Positions 1 to 8,758 are shown, numbered from the stretch's first letter. The stretch is DNA of 64,000 bases from JANQPX01 sp965204405 (GCA_965204405.1 CBDBEN010000003.1:186001-250000); one strand, 5' to 3'. Notes: generated by a model from the sequence alone, not told the origin. Numbers and translations: made by a program.

Positions 1-522
1 TCATGGGCTTGCCTCACCGAGAACGGCAGTTTCACGCCTCTGCTCAGCGGCGCCTTCGATCGTTCCGGTGACGATCGCCGGCACACCGACAACGATGCTA
101 TGCGGCGGGACATCCTTGGTGACCACCGAGCCCGCACCGACGATGGCGCCTTCGCCAATGGTCACACCTGCGATGATGGTCGCGTTGCTACCGATCGAGG
201 CGCCGCGTGCGACCTTGGTTTTCACTACGGACCAGTCCGCCTCGCTTTGCAAATGCCCATTGGCTGCACAGGCGCGCGGATAGAGGTCATTGGTGAACAT
301 GACGCCATGGCCGATAAAAACCTCATCCTCTATATGCACGCCTTCACAAATGAAGCTGTGGGAGGAAATCTTGCACCGAGCGCCCACCGATGCATTCTTC
401 TGAATTTCGACGAAGCTGCCGATCTTCGAGGAATCGCCGACTGTGCAGCCATAGAGATTGACGAGGTCGGGGTGAAAAATGGCCACGTCATGCCCAAGAG
501 ACACGTCTTCCGTGATTGGCAT
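1..522 (-). CDS. Left-handed beta-helix N-acetyltransferase, WlbB/WbpD-like
   Basis: A 173-residue protein built almost wholly of hexapeptide repeats (GCTVGD, SKIGSF, ASVGAR, AFIG-type turns), the signature of trimeric left-handed beta-helix acyltransferases. The segment GVMFTNDLYPRA is typical of the family that N-acetylates amino groups on UDP-sugars (WlbB/WbpD) for surface polysaccharide. The C-terminal repeats GAIVGAGSVVTKDVPP are standard for acetyl-CoA-binding members. The stop codon is the first three bases of the window, so the gene is complete. I chose the ATG at 522; a TTG eight codons upstream is also open. Sugar substrate is inferred from family only; no other sugar-nucleotide genes lie nearby in the window. 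It diverges from the acylase gene at 800. Confidence 0.85.
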   Translation of the reverse strand: MPITEDVSLGHDVAIFHPDLVNLYGCTVGDSSKIGSFVEIQKNASVGARCKISSHSFICEGVHIEDEVFIGHGVMFTNDLYPRACAANGHLQSEADWSVVKTKVARGASIGSNATIIAGVTIGEGAIVGAGSVVTKDVPPHSIVVGVPAIVTGTIEGAAEQRRETAVLGEASP

Positions 523-799
523 CAAGCAGTCCAAACCAAGCGGCAATGGGTGAACGAACGATCAATACAAGGCTCGCTAACTTATATTTTAAATTGTATA
601 TCTTGATAGATAAAAAATCTACAGTTGATTTATTCTATTGCATGGTAAGCTTGTGAGCGCTCTGCAGTGGTCAAACGCGGTGGGATTCCCGGTTTTTTGC
701 GTGACAAAGAATGCCGAGCGAACAATGTTCCCGCCATACCCGACGATAGGATGGCCTGAAGCCTCTCCGGTCGATCGGACTAACCGCGGGAGCAGTGGC
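523..799. promoter_or_regulatory. Divergent intergenic region, AT-rich
   Basis: This spacer of about 280 bases separates the divergent acetyltransferase and acylase genes. Its middle part (about 575-640) is strongly AT-rich and must hold the promoters of both genes. I could not assign -35/-10 pairs with confidence. The reading frame of the acylase stays open back to 638, but the signals favour the start at 800. Confidence 0.4.
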
Positions 800-3178
800 G
801 TGAGACGTTTTTTTCGCTGGCTTGGATGGGGTGCGCTCGGCTTGCTGGGGCTACTTCTGCTGGCCGCGGGTGCCGGCTATTGGTGGCTACTGCAGTCCCT
901 CCCAAGGATTGACGGCGACATCATCGTCGAAGGGCTGGACAAACCCGTTACCATCGTCCGCGATCAGCACGGCATCCCGTATATCGAGGCAGCAAATGTC
1001 GAAGCAGGCTTGTTTGCCCAAGGGTTCGTTCACGCGCAGGACCGGCTCTGGCAGATGGAATTTCAACGGCGCGTCGGCGCCGGTCGCCTTGCTGAAATCG
1101 TCGGGGAAGCGGCTTTGCCGACCGACCGTTTCATGCGGGTGCTCGGGCTCTACCGGCTGGCGGAAGCAAGCCTGAACCATCTATCGGACGACAGCCTGGC
1201 CTGGCTGGACGCTTATGCTACTGGTGTGAATGCCTTTCTTGAACAGCGAAGCGGGCCGCTGCCGCCGGAATTCCTAATCCTTCGCCATACTGAGATCGAG
1301 CCGTGGACGCCTGCTGACAGCTTAGTCTGGATCAAGATGATGGCGCTGGATCTCAGTCGCAACTGGCAAAACGAGCTATTGCGGGCGAGACTTGCGAAAC
1401 GCCTGTCGGCGGACCAGATCGCGGACCTCTGGCCAAGCTATCCCGACGATGCGCCGATCACGCTAGCAGGCCTCACCGCCGACCTCCCGCTCGACGCCCT
1501 GGCGGCAGTGCTTCCGCGAGGGCCGGAGCCGGGCATTGGCTCGAACGCCTGGGTGGTTGCCGGCGAGCGCAGCAGGACAGGCGCCCCTCTACTTGCCAAT
1601 GATCCACATCTCGGCCTGCGTATGCCCGGCACCTGGTATCTCGCCCATCTAAAGACACCGGAACTGGAGCTTACCGGTGCCGGATTGCCCGGCGTTCCCG
1701 GCATCGTTCTCGGACATAATGGCCAGATGGCCTGGGGCATGACCAATACGGGCCCGGATACCCAGGATCTGTTCATCGAGAGGATCGATCCGAACGATCC
1801 CGACCGCTATCTGACCCCCACCGGCTCGGAACCGTTTTCGGTTCGGGACGAAGTCATTCGCGTCAAGGGGACGGATCAGGTGACGATGACGGTTCGAACC
1901 ACACGACACGGGCCGGTGCTCTCGGATCTGGTGTCGAATGCCAAAGACATCCTGGAGGGAGATCAGGTCCTGGCACTCGCGTGGACAGCACTGGTCGAGA
2001 ACGACACCAGCGCGGAAACCCTGTTCAATCTGGCGAAATCAAAGGACTGGCCGGGCTTTGTTGAGGCGACCCAAGGACATCATACACCGCAACAGAATGT
2101 CTTCTATGCCGACAAAGACGGCCATATCGGCTTCATCGCCCCTGGAAAAGTGCCGGTTCGAAAACAGGGAGATGGGCTCTGGCCCGTGCCTGGGTGGACC
2201 GGTGAATATGACTGGATCGATGTTATTTCCTTCGAGGATTTACCCCAAGAGATCGATCCCGCATCGGGTATGCTGCTCAATGGCAATAACCGGATTGTCA
2301 CTGACGACTATCCTCATCTGATCACGGCGATCTGGGAGCCGCCTTATCGGGCAAGGCGTATCGAGGCTATGCTTGGAGACGGAGCCCACGATGTCGAGAG
2401 CTTTGCCGCGATACAACTGGACCAGCGCTCCCTGCTCGCCACCGATCTTCTGCCGCTAATGCTCGACATGACGCCCGCAAGTGAGGTCGCTTCGAACGTA
2501 GCGGAGGATCTGAACGCCTGGAATCGTGACATGTCTTTGGACGCGGCCGAGCCTTTGGTCTTTTCTGCCTGGTATCGGACTTTCAGCCGCCTGGTCTACG
2601 CCGATGAACTGGGGCCGCTGTTCTCATCTTATTGGAATATTCGCCCGCTTTTCATAGCGAAGATCCTCAAAGAAAAACCGATCTGGTGCGACGATCAGGC
2701 AACCGAAACCATCGAGCGCTGCAGCGAGATGCTATCAAGAGCGCTGGAATTGGCACTGCGCGAGCTGGAAGAGCGCTATGGGGCCGACCGGTCGGCCTGG
2801 CGATGGGGTGAGGCTCATCCAGCCCATATGGAGCATCCCCTCTTCGACGGGCTCCCTCTTCTCGAAGACATCTTCAACATCGTCATCCCGACCGGTGGTG
2901 ACAGTGTCACGGTCAATGTCGGACACTACGCTCTTTGGAACGAGCAGGCCCCTTTCGCCGTCGTGCAGGCGGCCAGCTACCGAGGCCTGTACGACCTAGC
3001 CGACCTCGATCGCTCCCGCTTCATCGCCGCCACCGGCCAATCCGGGAACCCATTGTCCTCCCATTATCGCGACTTGGGTGCTTTATGGGCAGCTGGCGAA
3101 ACCATCCAAATCAAACGTGCCCCCGAACAAGATGCCGGATCGGTAGAAGGGCGCCTCACCCTAAGATCTCGCCCCTAG
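800..3178 (+). CDS. Penicillin acylase family Ntn-hydrolase, membrane-anchored
   Basis: This 792-residue protein belongs to the penicillin amidase (S45) family, enzymes that mature by self-cleavage into two subunits and hydrolyse amide bonds of acylated substrates such as beta-lactams or acyl-homoserine lactones. An N-terminal membrane segment (about residues 8-32) suggests periplasmic anchoring. The motif GSNAW places the nucleophilic serine at residue 248, followed by the conserved NDPHL stretch; the C-terminal domain carries the usual family elements (GQSGNPLSSHY). The GTG at 800 has a GGGAG Shine-Dalgarno seven bases upstream; the frame is open back to 638 (ATG at 638 and 725) but those starts lack as good a site and would precede the membrane anchor. 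Substrate is unknown. Confidence 0.88.
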   Translation: MRRFFRWLGWGALGLLGLLLLAAGAGYWWLLQSLPRIDGDIIVEGLDKPVTIVRDQHGIPYIEAANVEAGLFAQGFVHAQDRLWQMEFQRRVGAGRLAEIVGEAALPTDRFMRVLGLYRLAEASLNHLSDDSLAWLDAYATGVNAFLEQRSGPLPPEFLILRHTEIEPWTPADSLVWIKMMALDLSRNWQNELLRARLAKRLSADQIADLWPSYPDDAPITLAGLTADLPLDALAAVLPRGPEPGIGSNAWVVAGERSRTGAPLLANDPHLGLRMPGTWYLAHLKTPELELTGAGLPGVPGIVLGHNGQMAWGMTNTGPDTQDLFIERIDPNDPDRYLTPTGSEPFSVRDEVIRVKGTDQVTMTVRTTRHGPVLSDLVSNAKDILEGDQVLALAWTALVENDTSAETLFNLAKSKDWPGFVEATQGHHTPQQNVFYADKDGHIGFIAPGKVPVRKQGDGLWPVPGWTGEYDWIDVISFEDLPQEIDPASGMLLNGNNRIVTDDYPHLITAIWEPPYRARRIEAMLGDGAHDVESFAAIQLDQRSLLATDLLPLMLDMTPASEVASNVAEDLNAWNRDMSLDAAEPLVFSAWYRTFSRLVYADELGPLFSSYWNIRPLFIAKILKEKPIWCDDQATETIERCSEMLSRALELALRELEERYGADRSAWRWGEAHPAHMEHPLFDGLPLLEDIFNIVIPTGGDSVTVNVGHYALWNEQAPFAVVQAASYRGLYDLADLDRSRFIAATGQSGNPLSSHYRDLGALWAAGETIQIKRAPEQDAGSVEGRLTLRSRP

Positions 3179-3904
3179 ATCAACGTCGGGTCGGCTTCAC
3201 CCACCCATTGCGATCTGATCTGACGTTCTCCTGTTCTTGAAGTCTCCATGAGGCAGAGTTCGGCTGTATCAGGCAGCCCCGCGCTCCCACATGGCCGCCC
3301 AGCAGCGCATCAGGACAATATCGGTGTCGCGACCGCTGCAAGCGATCAGAAGGTTGAGCCGAACCAAACTATTCTACCACCGCTCCCAAACCCATCCTGA
3401 AAGATCTGCACCGTGGGCACGTCTACCCCGCCGGCCTGCCTTACCGCAGAGCTAGAAGGCAGTGCATTGTACGCAAACCATTAGGAGAAAATATGAAAAA
3501 TTTATCCACAGCCTTGGATGCAGATTGTTTTTTCGATGAATTTATCACAAAAACCGTTCGCGCATTGGTCGATCGATGCAAATTAACGACTTGTTATAGA
3601 TAAATTTTTCTCGCTGAAGTTGGCTTTTTTTGCGAATCAAATTCTGGACATCAACCATAAATCACATTTTTCTAAAATTTAGTTTTTTGTTTCCCATCAG
3701 TCAGTTAGTTGATATTCGGAATTATTTTCCTCAAATTTTAGGTTCTTTTCTCGGTTATTCCTGCGAATGCTATTCAATTTTTTCTACATTTTTTACTAGC
3801 GCGATGGTTTCAGTCAGCCTATTTTACTCGTCGTAGTCAAAGTTTGTAGGAAACTCACGCTGGGCGAGAATAGCCGCTCATCGGGGGGTGGAGTTATTGG
3901 AAAC
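3179..3904. other. 726-base spacer, AT-rich in its second half
   Basis: No recognisable gene product is encoded here. The first 300 bases are of ordinary composition. From about 3480 to 3840 the sequence becomes strikingly AT-rich with many T runs, quite unlike the rest of the window. It holds one short ORF with a good ribosome-binding site (3493-3603, listed separately). A longer open frame at 3630-3836 encodes a low-complexity F/S/I-rich peptide without a good ribosome-binding site and is probably not real. The region presumably contains the promoter of the XRE regulator at 3905. Confidence 0.5.
3493..3603 (+). CDS. Candidate small ORF (36 aa)
   Basis: An ATG at 3493 is preceded by AGGAG at 3483-3487 with a five-base spacer, one of the best Shine-Dalgarno sites in the window. 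It opens a 36-codon frame (starting MKNLSTALDA, ending TTCYR) that stops with TAA at 3601. The peptide is mildly acidic then basic, contains three cysteines and has no hydrophobic segment. It lies 300 bases upstream of an XRE regulator on the same strand. It may be a real small protein, a leader peptide, or the tail of a decayed gene, since the same frame remains open for roughly 30 codons upstream of the ATG. I do not recognise it. Confidence 0.3.
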   Translation: MKNLSTALDADCFFDEFITKTVRALVDRCKLTTCYR

Positions 3905-4330
3905 ATGAATCAACTTGTTAATAAGGTTGCAACGACAGGGGCGGCTGGCCGCAGTCGAGCCCTGGATGTTGACCGCTACGTAAGCCTGCGTATTCGTCAG
4001 CGACGCATCATGTTAGGCTTGACCCAGCAACAGATGGCCGAACTGATTGGCGTTACCTATCAGCAGGCGCACAAGTATGAGACCGGAATCAACCGAATTT
4101 CAGCCGGTCGCCTCTATCAGATAGCCCGTGCTCTGGGTGTCGAGATCAGCTATTTTTTCGAGGATGTGGATCCAGGCGGCGGTGCCCAGACCAGGGCACA
4201 GGAGCTGATGCCGCAGCAGCGAATGTTGTTGGAGCTGGCCCGAAACTTTGCCGCAATCAAGAGCCGCAAGCATCAGGAAGCGCTATGCCATCTGGCCAGG
4301 GTCCTGAGCGACAGCGAGGCGCGCCGCTAG
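3905..4330 (+). CDS. XRE-family helix-turn-helix transcriptional regulator
   Basis: A 141-residue DNA-binding protein with a Cro/C1-type helix-turn-helix at about residues 27-84: LGLTQQQMAELIGVT supplies the first two helices and YQQAHKYETG the recognition helix. It resembles the short (about 140 aa) alphaproteobacterial XRE regulators whose C-terminal helix carries no ligand domain. The remaining 55 residues are helical and polar. It stands alone, downstream of the AT-rich spacer, and is followed by a 13-bp inverted repeat shared with the convergent NUDIX gene. Its targets cannot be read from the sequence. Confidence 0.85.
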   Translation: MNQLVNKVATTGAAGRSRALDVDRYVSLRIRQRRIMLGLTQQQMAELIGVTYQQAHKYETGINRISAGRLYQIARALGVEISYFFEDVDPGGGAQTRAQELMPQQRMLLELARNFAAIKSRKHQEALCHLARVLSDSEARR

Positions 4331-4335
4331 TGATT

Positions 4336-4370
4336 CGTTTCGATCACATGGATTCCCTGTGATCGAAACG
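4336..4370. terminator. Perfect 13-bp inverted repeat between convergent genes
   Basis: CGTTTCGATCACA (4336-4348) and its exact reverse complement (4358-4370) flank a nine-base loop. It begins five bases after the XRE stop codon and lies between two convergent genes, so a bidirectional terminator is the simplest reading. There is no T run on either side, so a factor-independent terminator is not certain; an operator is possible. Confidence 0.5.
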
Positions 4371-4443
4371 CAAGCACCACGGTTCTTAGGACTCCAAGCG
4401 GTTCCCTCCAACACCTCGCCTAGCCTCCGGTCGTGATATTCTA

Positions 4444-4962
4444 CTAGCGGGGCTCACTTGCAGCGTCTTGACACACCGTCTTGGTCCGACGGTCTGCGGC
4501 GAGGTCGATGATGCGAACGGTTTCGGACCAAAGGTCCAAGCTATCCAGGTCCTGCCTGTCGAACCACCGGGCATCGATGGCATCGTCACCAGGCTGAAGA
4601 TCGGGCGATGAAGCTTCCGCGGTGAAGTCAACCAAGGTGTAGTGATAGCGCACGCGCCCCTGATCGTCCCGGTCGATAAGATCTAAGGTTGCGATGATGT
4701 CACCGAGGGCGACGTCGTCGATGCCGGTCTCTTCGTGAAGCTCGCGCCGGGCTGTGTCCGCCAGAAGTTCACCAAGTTTCTGGGCGCCTCCCGGCAGGCT
4801 CCACTGACCAGCTCTCGGCGCCTTGCCGCGCTTGATCAGCAATACGCGATCGCCATGCCAGACGACCACACCCACGCCGACCATGGGATGGTCGGGATAG
4901 TTCCAGCTCTGAGCGTCCGTTTCTTGTTGAGAGCAAGGCATGGCCATCTGTTTCATTGTCAT
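4444..4962 (-). CDS. NUDIX hydrolase
   Basis: A 172-residue protein with a complete Nudix box at residues 59-81: G59, E65, R73-E74-L75, E77-E78, G80 and I81 match the GX5EX7REUXEEXGU pattern that binds magnesium and hydrolyses nucleoside diphosphates linked to another moiety. The preceding GVVVWHGDRVLLIKRG and QWSLPGG segments are typical of small housecleaning or ADP-ribose-type hydrolases. Several ATG codons lie near the start (residues 1, 3, 6, 8, 27) and none has a strong Shine-Dalgarno, so the exact start is uncertain. It follows the FIST gene on the same strand with a 41-base gap and may be co-transcribed with it. Confidence 0.85.
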   Translation of the reverse strand: MTMKQMAMPCSQQETDAQSWNYPDHPMVGVGVVVWHGDRVLLIKRGKAPRAGQWSLPGGAQKLGELLADTARRELHEETGIDDVALGDIIATLDLIDRDDQGRVRYHYTLVDFTAEASSPDLQPGDDAIDARWFDRQDLDSLDLWSETVRIIDLAADRRTKTVCQDAASEPR

Positions 4963-5003
4963 GGGGGATGATCATAGGCGGACGAGCAATTTACCCGATC
5001 ATA

Positions 5004-6122
5004 TCATGCTTCCAAAAACAGCGTCAGAACGCCGGCATAGCCATAGAGCCGATTCTCAAAGATTTCGCCATTGGTGAACAGGCCCGCGAGCGGAACCCGG
5101 CCCAGCTCCTCCTCGATCATCAAAAGCTCAGTCGACTCCGTGCCGAACATGTACTGCCCTCGTGCCAGGCAGCTATGATAGAGAGCGCCCAGAACCGATC
5201 GACCTGCGGCGCGCACCCGAAGATCACCGATCATCCGTTTGAGATCGACTCTTGCGGCCTCGGGGTTACGCTTGACGAAACAGAGATGATCGCCGCGGCT
5301 AAGGTCATCGTCCACCAGGATGAGCTTCCGAATCGGATCATTGTCACCTAGCTCCCGCACAAGGTAACCACTTCGGACGTCCTCCCCTTGCGGCCTTGCC
5401 GCGAAGATAAAGCCTGCCATGCGATCCGGATTCTTCGCCAGGATGGGCCCGACATCCTCTTTCAAGGCATCAAGTGCCGGGCGGCCATCGAGCGTTTCGA
5501 TCCAAGGACCATCCATACCGGTGATCTCGCGCATCGGGCCGATCGGCGTACAGCCCTGCGTGAGGCCGGTGACGACAGGCACATCGCTGGACATCAAAAC
5601 GCCGGAGAGCCCTCCTTCCGTGGGCCTTCCGGCAAGCTGCATCGCGCCATTGCCGCTCGCCGACGTCAGCCCGCCCACCAGAAACGTATCGGCTTCCCTG
5701 CTCAATTGTTCGATTATCGAGGGGATTTTGGCCTGACGAGCATCACCGTGAACGATGCCAACACAGCCCGCACTGCCGCCCATCATCGCATGACGCTTAT
5801 CATCGCCCTGCTCGAAATAACCATCGAAGACCCGAAACCCATGCGGCGGAAGCGCTGCCGCCAAAATCACGATAGCCCCCTGGTCGAAAACGCCTTGACC
5901 GCTGGCACACACCGCGCAGCCACCAGTTCCGATCCAATGGTCGATCCCGGTAGCGGTCCTCAACCGCTCAGCGATCAGATCCATGGCATGAGCCAGAGCA
6001 TCACTTACATAGACAAAGCCGAGGTTGGCGGTCATCGAGAGATCACCAAGGTCGGCAATGCAGGCATCACATGCGGCCAACCAATCGGGTCCGGTCCCCG
6101 ATGCGGATCGAAACTGGGTCAT
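5004..6122 (-). CDS. FIST domain signal-transduction protein
   Basis: A 372-residue cytosolic protein with the two-part FIST_N/FIST_C architecture: the N-terminal half (about 30-220) contains GTGGCAVCASG, GGSAGCVGIVHGD and FLVGGLTSAS, and the C-terminal half (about 230-360) ends in the characteristic GLFTNGEIF segment. FIST proteins are predicted sensors of small ligands, and the NosP group binds haem and senses nitric oxide to control kinases and c-di-GMP enzymes. Here it diverges from a REC-PAS-GGDEF-EAL protein across 488 bases. Start ATG has an AGAGGGG Shine-Dalgarno. The ligand cannot be told from sequence. Confidence 0.85.
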   Translation of the reverse strand: MTQFRSASGTGPDWLAACDACIADLGDLSMTANLGFVYVSDALAHAMDLIAERLRTATGIDHWIGTGGCAVCASGQGVFDQGAIVILAAALPPHGFRVFDGYFEQGDDKRHAMMGGSAGCVGIVHGDARQAKIPSIIEQLSREADTFLVGGLTSASGNGAMQLAGRPTEGGLSGVLMSSDVPVVTGLTQGCTPIGPMREITGMDGPWIETLDGRPALDALKEDVGPILAKNPDRMAGFIFAARPQGEDVRSGYLVRELGDNDPIRKLILVDDDLSRGDHLCFVKRNPEAARVDLKRMIGDLRVRAAGRSVLGALYHSCLARGQYMFGTESTELLMIEEELGRVPLAGLFTNGEIFENRLYGYAGVLTLFLEA

Positions 6123-6610
6123 GCCCCTCTCATTTCCAAGGCAACCCTTCTAGTATGAGCATGTCATCCGGTTTCCATCGCATTTGATAAAAAAGCAAGA
6201 ATGCCTTGGAGCCCGTGGGCTTGACCGACGTTCCCTCGACAGTCTCTCAAGACGATTAGCCCCACAGATCGGATCGCCTCATTGTCGGGCGCCTCGGCAT
6301 TCGCTTCTGAAATAGAGCATTTGTTCATCCGGAACAAAAAGCTACAGAAAATAGTAAAATTTGCAAAAAACACTGAGCTTCGTCGTGATCTTTCATAAGA
6401 TTGCGCTACATCAATGAGGTATTATTCCAGCCCTTCCATGAGGACTATAAAGTTTGCTCTAAGATATTAAGAAGAGATGAAATTGTCGGGCTTATTTTAC
6501 GTTTTCCTTGCTGAAAATAAGGCAGTCAGGTAATCATGACCTGCTTATCATGACTTTTTCATCGAAAGCTATACTGGTTTCGGTGCGGAGCTTCGGGATC
6601 TCGTGCTGCG
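6123..6610. promoter_or_regulatory. Divergent intergenic region, 488 bases
   Basis: This spacer separates the FIST gene (minus) from the c-di-GMP enzyme (plus). It becomes AT-rich from about 6320 to 6560 and should carry the divergent promoters. A 69-codon minus-strand frame at 6164-6373 has no ribosome-binding site or family resemblance and is not called as a gene. Confidence 0.4.
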
Positions 6611-8758
6611 ATGCCTAAGATCGTTGTCGTCGATGACCGGATTGCCAGCCGCAACCTACTGACGCGGTTGGCAATGTCGGTTGAGGAAGGTATTCGGGTC
6701 AAGTCGTTTTCTTGCCCCAAGACGGCACTGCTCCGCCTGAAGGATGCGCCGCCGGATCTCATCATCATTGATCTCAGCAAGCCCGGCATGAGCGATGCAG
6801 ATCTCCTTCAAGCCATCAGGGATTTGCCGGATGCCCACGATGTTCCTGTCATGGTGGTTACCGCCGGCGACAAAAAAAGCGATTTTCAGCAAGCCCTTGA
6901 GACCGGACTGACCGATTTTCTCCCTAGCCCCGTGGATCAGCAGGAATTTCGCGCACGGGCACGCAATCTGCTGACCATGCGAAAGCAACAAAAGCTGCTC
7001 GAAAAAAACGCCCGGACTCTGCACGAAGAATTGAGCCGGAACAGGCAGTATCCGACGCTGCCGTCCGGGGAACGCCGGTTGCGCGAACTGATCGATGCGA
7101 CACCAACCCTTATCAGCTCCGTTAACCTTCAGGGCAGGCTGACCCATGTAAACCAGGCCCATAAATCTATCTATGGGATCGATCCATCCGAGATGATCGG
7201 CAAGGGGCTGGAGGCGCTTTACGGCGTCGAGGAAGCGACCAGACAGCAGGTCCAAAATATCAAGGTCTTCGAGACCGGCGAAACGCTGGACGGCTTCGAG
7301 CAAGACATCGTTTGCCCCGATAGCCGGGAACGCCGTACCCTCCTCGTCACCAAATCACCACTTTTCGACGATACCGGCCAGGTGGCAGAGGTGATCACAG
7401 CCGCCCAGGACATCACCGGACTCAGGCCGGCTGACACCGGTCCGCAGCGCAACACAGACCTGGACCCCCTGACTGACCTCCCTAATCGCGGCGTGTACCG
7501 GGATTACCTCGAAAATGCCCTCAAAAGAGCACTCCGGCGAGACGCCTGCTGCGCGCTGCTGCTGGTGGATCTCGATCGGTTCAAGGGCATCAATGATGCG
7601 TTTGGGTTAACCTTCGGCGACCTGCTTTTGAAAGGCGTCGCCAGGAGGCTAGCCGACCAACTTCGCGAAATAGACGTCATCGGCCACCTCGGCGGCGATG
7701 AGTTCGTAATTCTGCAGACCGATATGAGTGGTCAGGAAGATGCCCGGTCCCTGGCAGCAAGCTTGATCGGAAGCTTCAGCGAGCCTTTCATGATCGAGGG
7801 TGAAGAAGTTCATATCAGTGCCAGCATCGGGATCACCATGTTTCCCGCCGATGGGCAAAGAGCGGACCGACTCTTGAAGAATGCTGAGCTTGCCATGTAT
7901 CGCGCCAAGGCTATTGGCCGCAATGCCCTCTGTTTTTACTCACCAAAGATGAATTTGGCGGCAAGGCGTACCGGCCTCTTGGAAAGGGAACTGCGTCAGG
8001 CGGTTGCCGCCGGCCAGTTCACGGTCCACTACCAGCCGCGCCGCGCCATCGGCAGCGATCGTATCCTCGGCATGGAAGCTTTGCTGCGCTGGCGGCATCC
8101 AAGGCGCGGCATGGTAAGGCCGAGCGAGTTTATAGGCCTTGCAGAGACAATCGGCCTGATCAACCCGATTACCGAATGCGTCCTGGAAGAATCTTGCCGT
8201 CAGCACCGTTCCTGGATCGAAGCCGGCCTGCCCCCCTTACAGCTCGCCGTTAATCTCTCGCCAATCCAGTTTCGCGAAGAAGGTGTCGTCGATCTGGTGA
8301 AATCGATGCTGAAAAGAACCGGCATTGCACCGGAAACACTTGAGATCGAGCTCACCGAAGGAGTGATGCTCGAGAACAGCAGGGTCGCGATCAACAGCTT
8401 GAACCGTCTGAACGACCTAGGGGTCACCTTTTCCCTTGATGACTTCGGCACGGGCTACTCTTCGCTCGCCTATGTTAGACGCCTGCCTATTCAGCGCCTC
8501 AAGATCGATCAGAGTTTCGTGCAGCGTTTGGGCAAGGATGGCCAGGACGATGCCATCGTTCGCGCGATCATCGATCTCGGCCACAGCCTCTCTCTGAAAA
8601 TTACGGCCGAAGGTGTGGAAACCAAGGCACAACTCGACCGTTTGGAAACCCTAGGCTGTGACGAGGTCCAGGGCGACCTGATCAGCCCTCCCCTGCCGGC
8701 CAAGGCCTTCGAAGTATTGATCTCAAAAACCGATCCCACCGTCATGGCACCAGGCTGA
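6611..8758 (+). CDS. REC-PAS-GGDEF-EAL c-di-GMP signalling protein
   Basis: A 715-residue cytosolic response regulator. Order: receiver (1-125) with phospho-acceptor D54; PAS (about 152-268); GGDEF (about 280-440) with an intact GGDEF at 361-365 and an RxxD inhibitory site five residues before it; and EAL (about 455-705). EAL is at 489-491, and the other catalytic elements NLSP, ELTE, DDFGTGYSSL, KID, AEGVET and VQG are all present. Both diguanylate cyclase and phosphodiesterase activities are therefore plausible. In the receiver, the lysine usually before the last proline is replaced (FLPSPVD, S106). This appears in a known alphaproteobacterial receiver subgroup with the RARNLLTMRKQQ linker. 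Shine-Dalgarno is weak. Confidence 0.92.
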   Translation: MPKIVVVDDRIASRNLLTRLAMSVEEGIRVKSFSCPKTALLRLKDAPPDLIIIDLSKPGMSDADLLQAIRDLPDAHDVPVMVVTAGDKKSDFQQALETGLTDFLPSPVDQQEFRARARNLLTMRKQQKLLEKNARTLHEELSRNRQYPTLPSGERRLRELIDATPTLISSVNLQGRLTHVNQAHKSIYGIDPSEMIGKGLEALYGVEEATRQQVQNIKVFETGETLDGFEQDIVCPDSRERRTLLVTKSPLFDDTGQVAEVITAAQDITGLRPADTGPQRNTDLDPLTDLPNRGVYRDYLENALKRALRRDACCALLLVDLDRFKGINDAFGLTFGDLLLKGVARRLADQLREIDVIGHLGGDEFVILQTDMSGQEDARSLAASLIGSFSEPFMIEGEEVHISASIGITMFPADGQRADRLLKNAELAMYRAKAIGRNALCFYSPKMNLAARRTGLLERELRQAVAAGQFTVHYQPRRAIGSDRILGMEALLRWRHPRRGMVRPSEFIGLAETIGLINPITECVLEESCRQHRSWIEAGLPPLQLAVNLSPIQFREEGVVDLVKSMLKRTGIAPETLEIELTEGVMLENSRVAINSLNRLNDLGVTFSLDDFGTGYSSLAYVRRLPIQRLKIDQSFVQRLGKDGQDDAIVRAIIDLGHSLSLKITAEGVETKAQLDRLETLGCDEVQGDLISPPLPAKAFEVLISKTDPTVMAPG

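Noticed and set aside
3240..3480. Possible insertion-sequence remnant in the spacer after the acylase gene
   Set aside because: Short open fragments are present in several frames, but none resembles a transposase and no terminal repeats were found.
3630..3836. 68-codon frame in the AT-rich island
   Set aside because: Low-complexity F/S/I-rich product expected from T-rich DNA; no ribosome-binding site.
6164..6373. 69-codon minus-strand frame in the FIST/c-di-GMP spacer
   Set aside because: No Shine-Dalgarno, no family features, and its first part reads through AT-rich promoter-like sequence.
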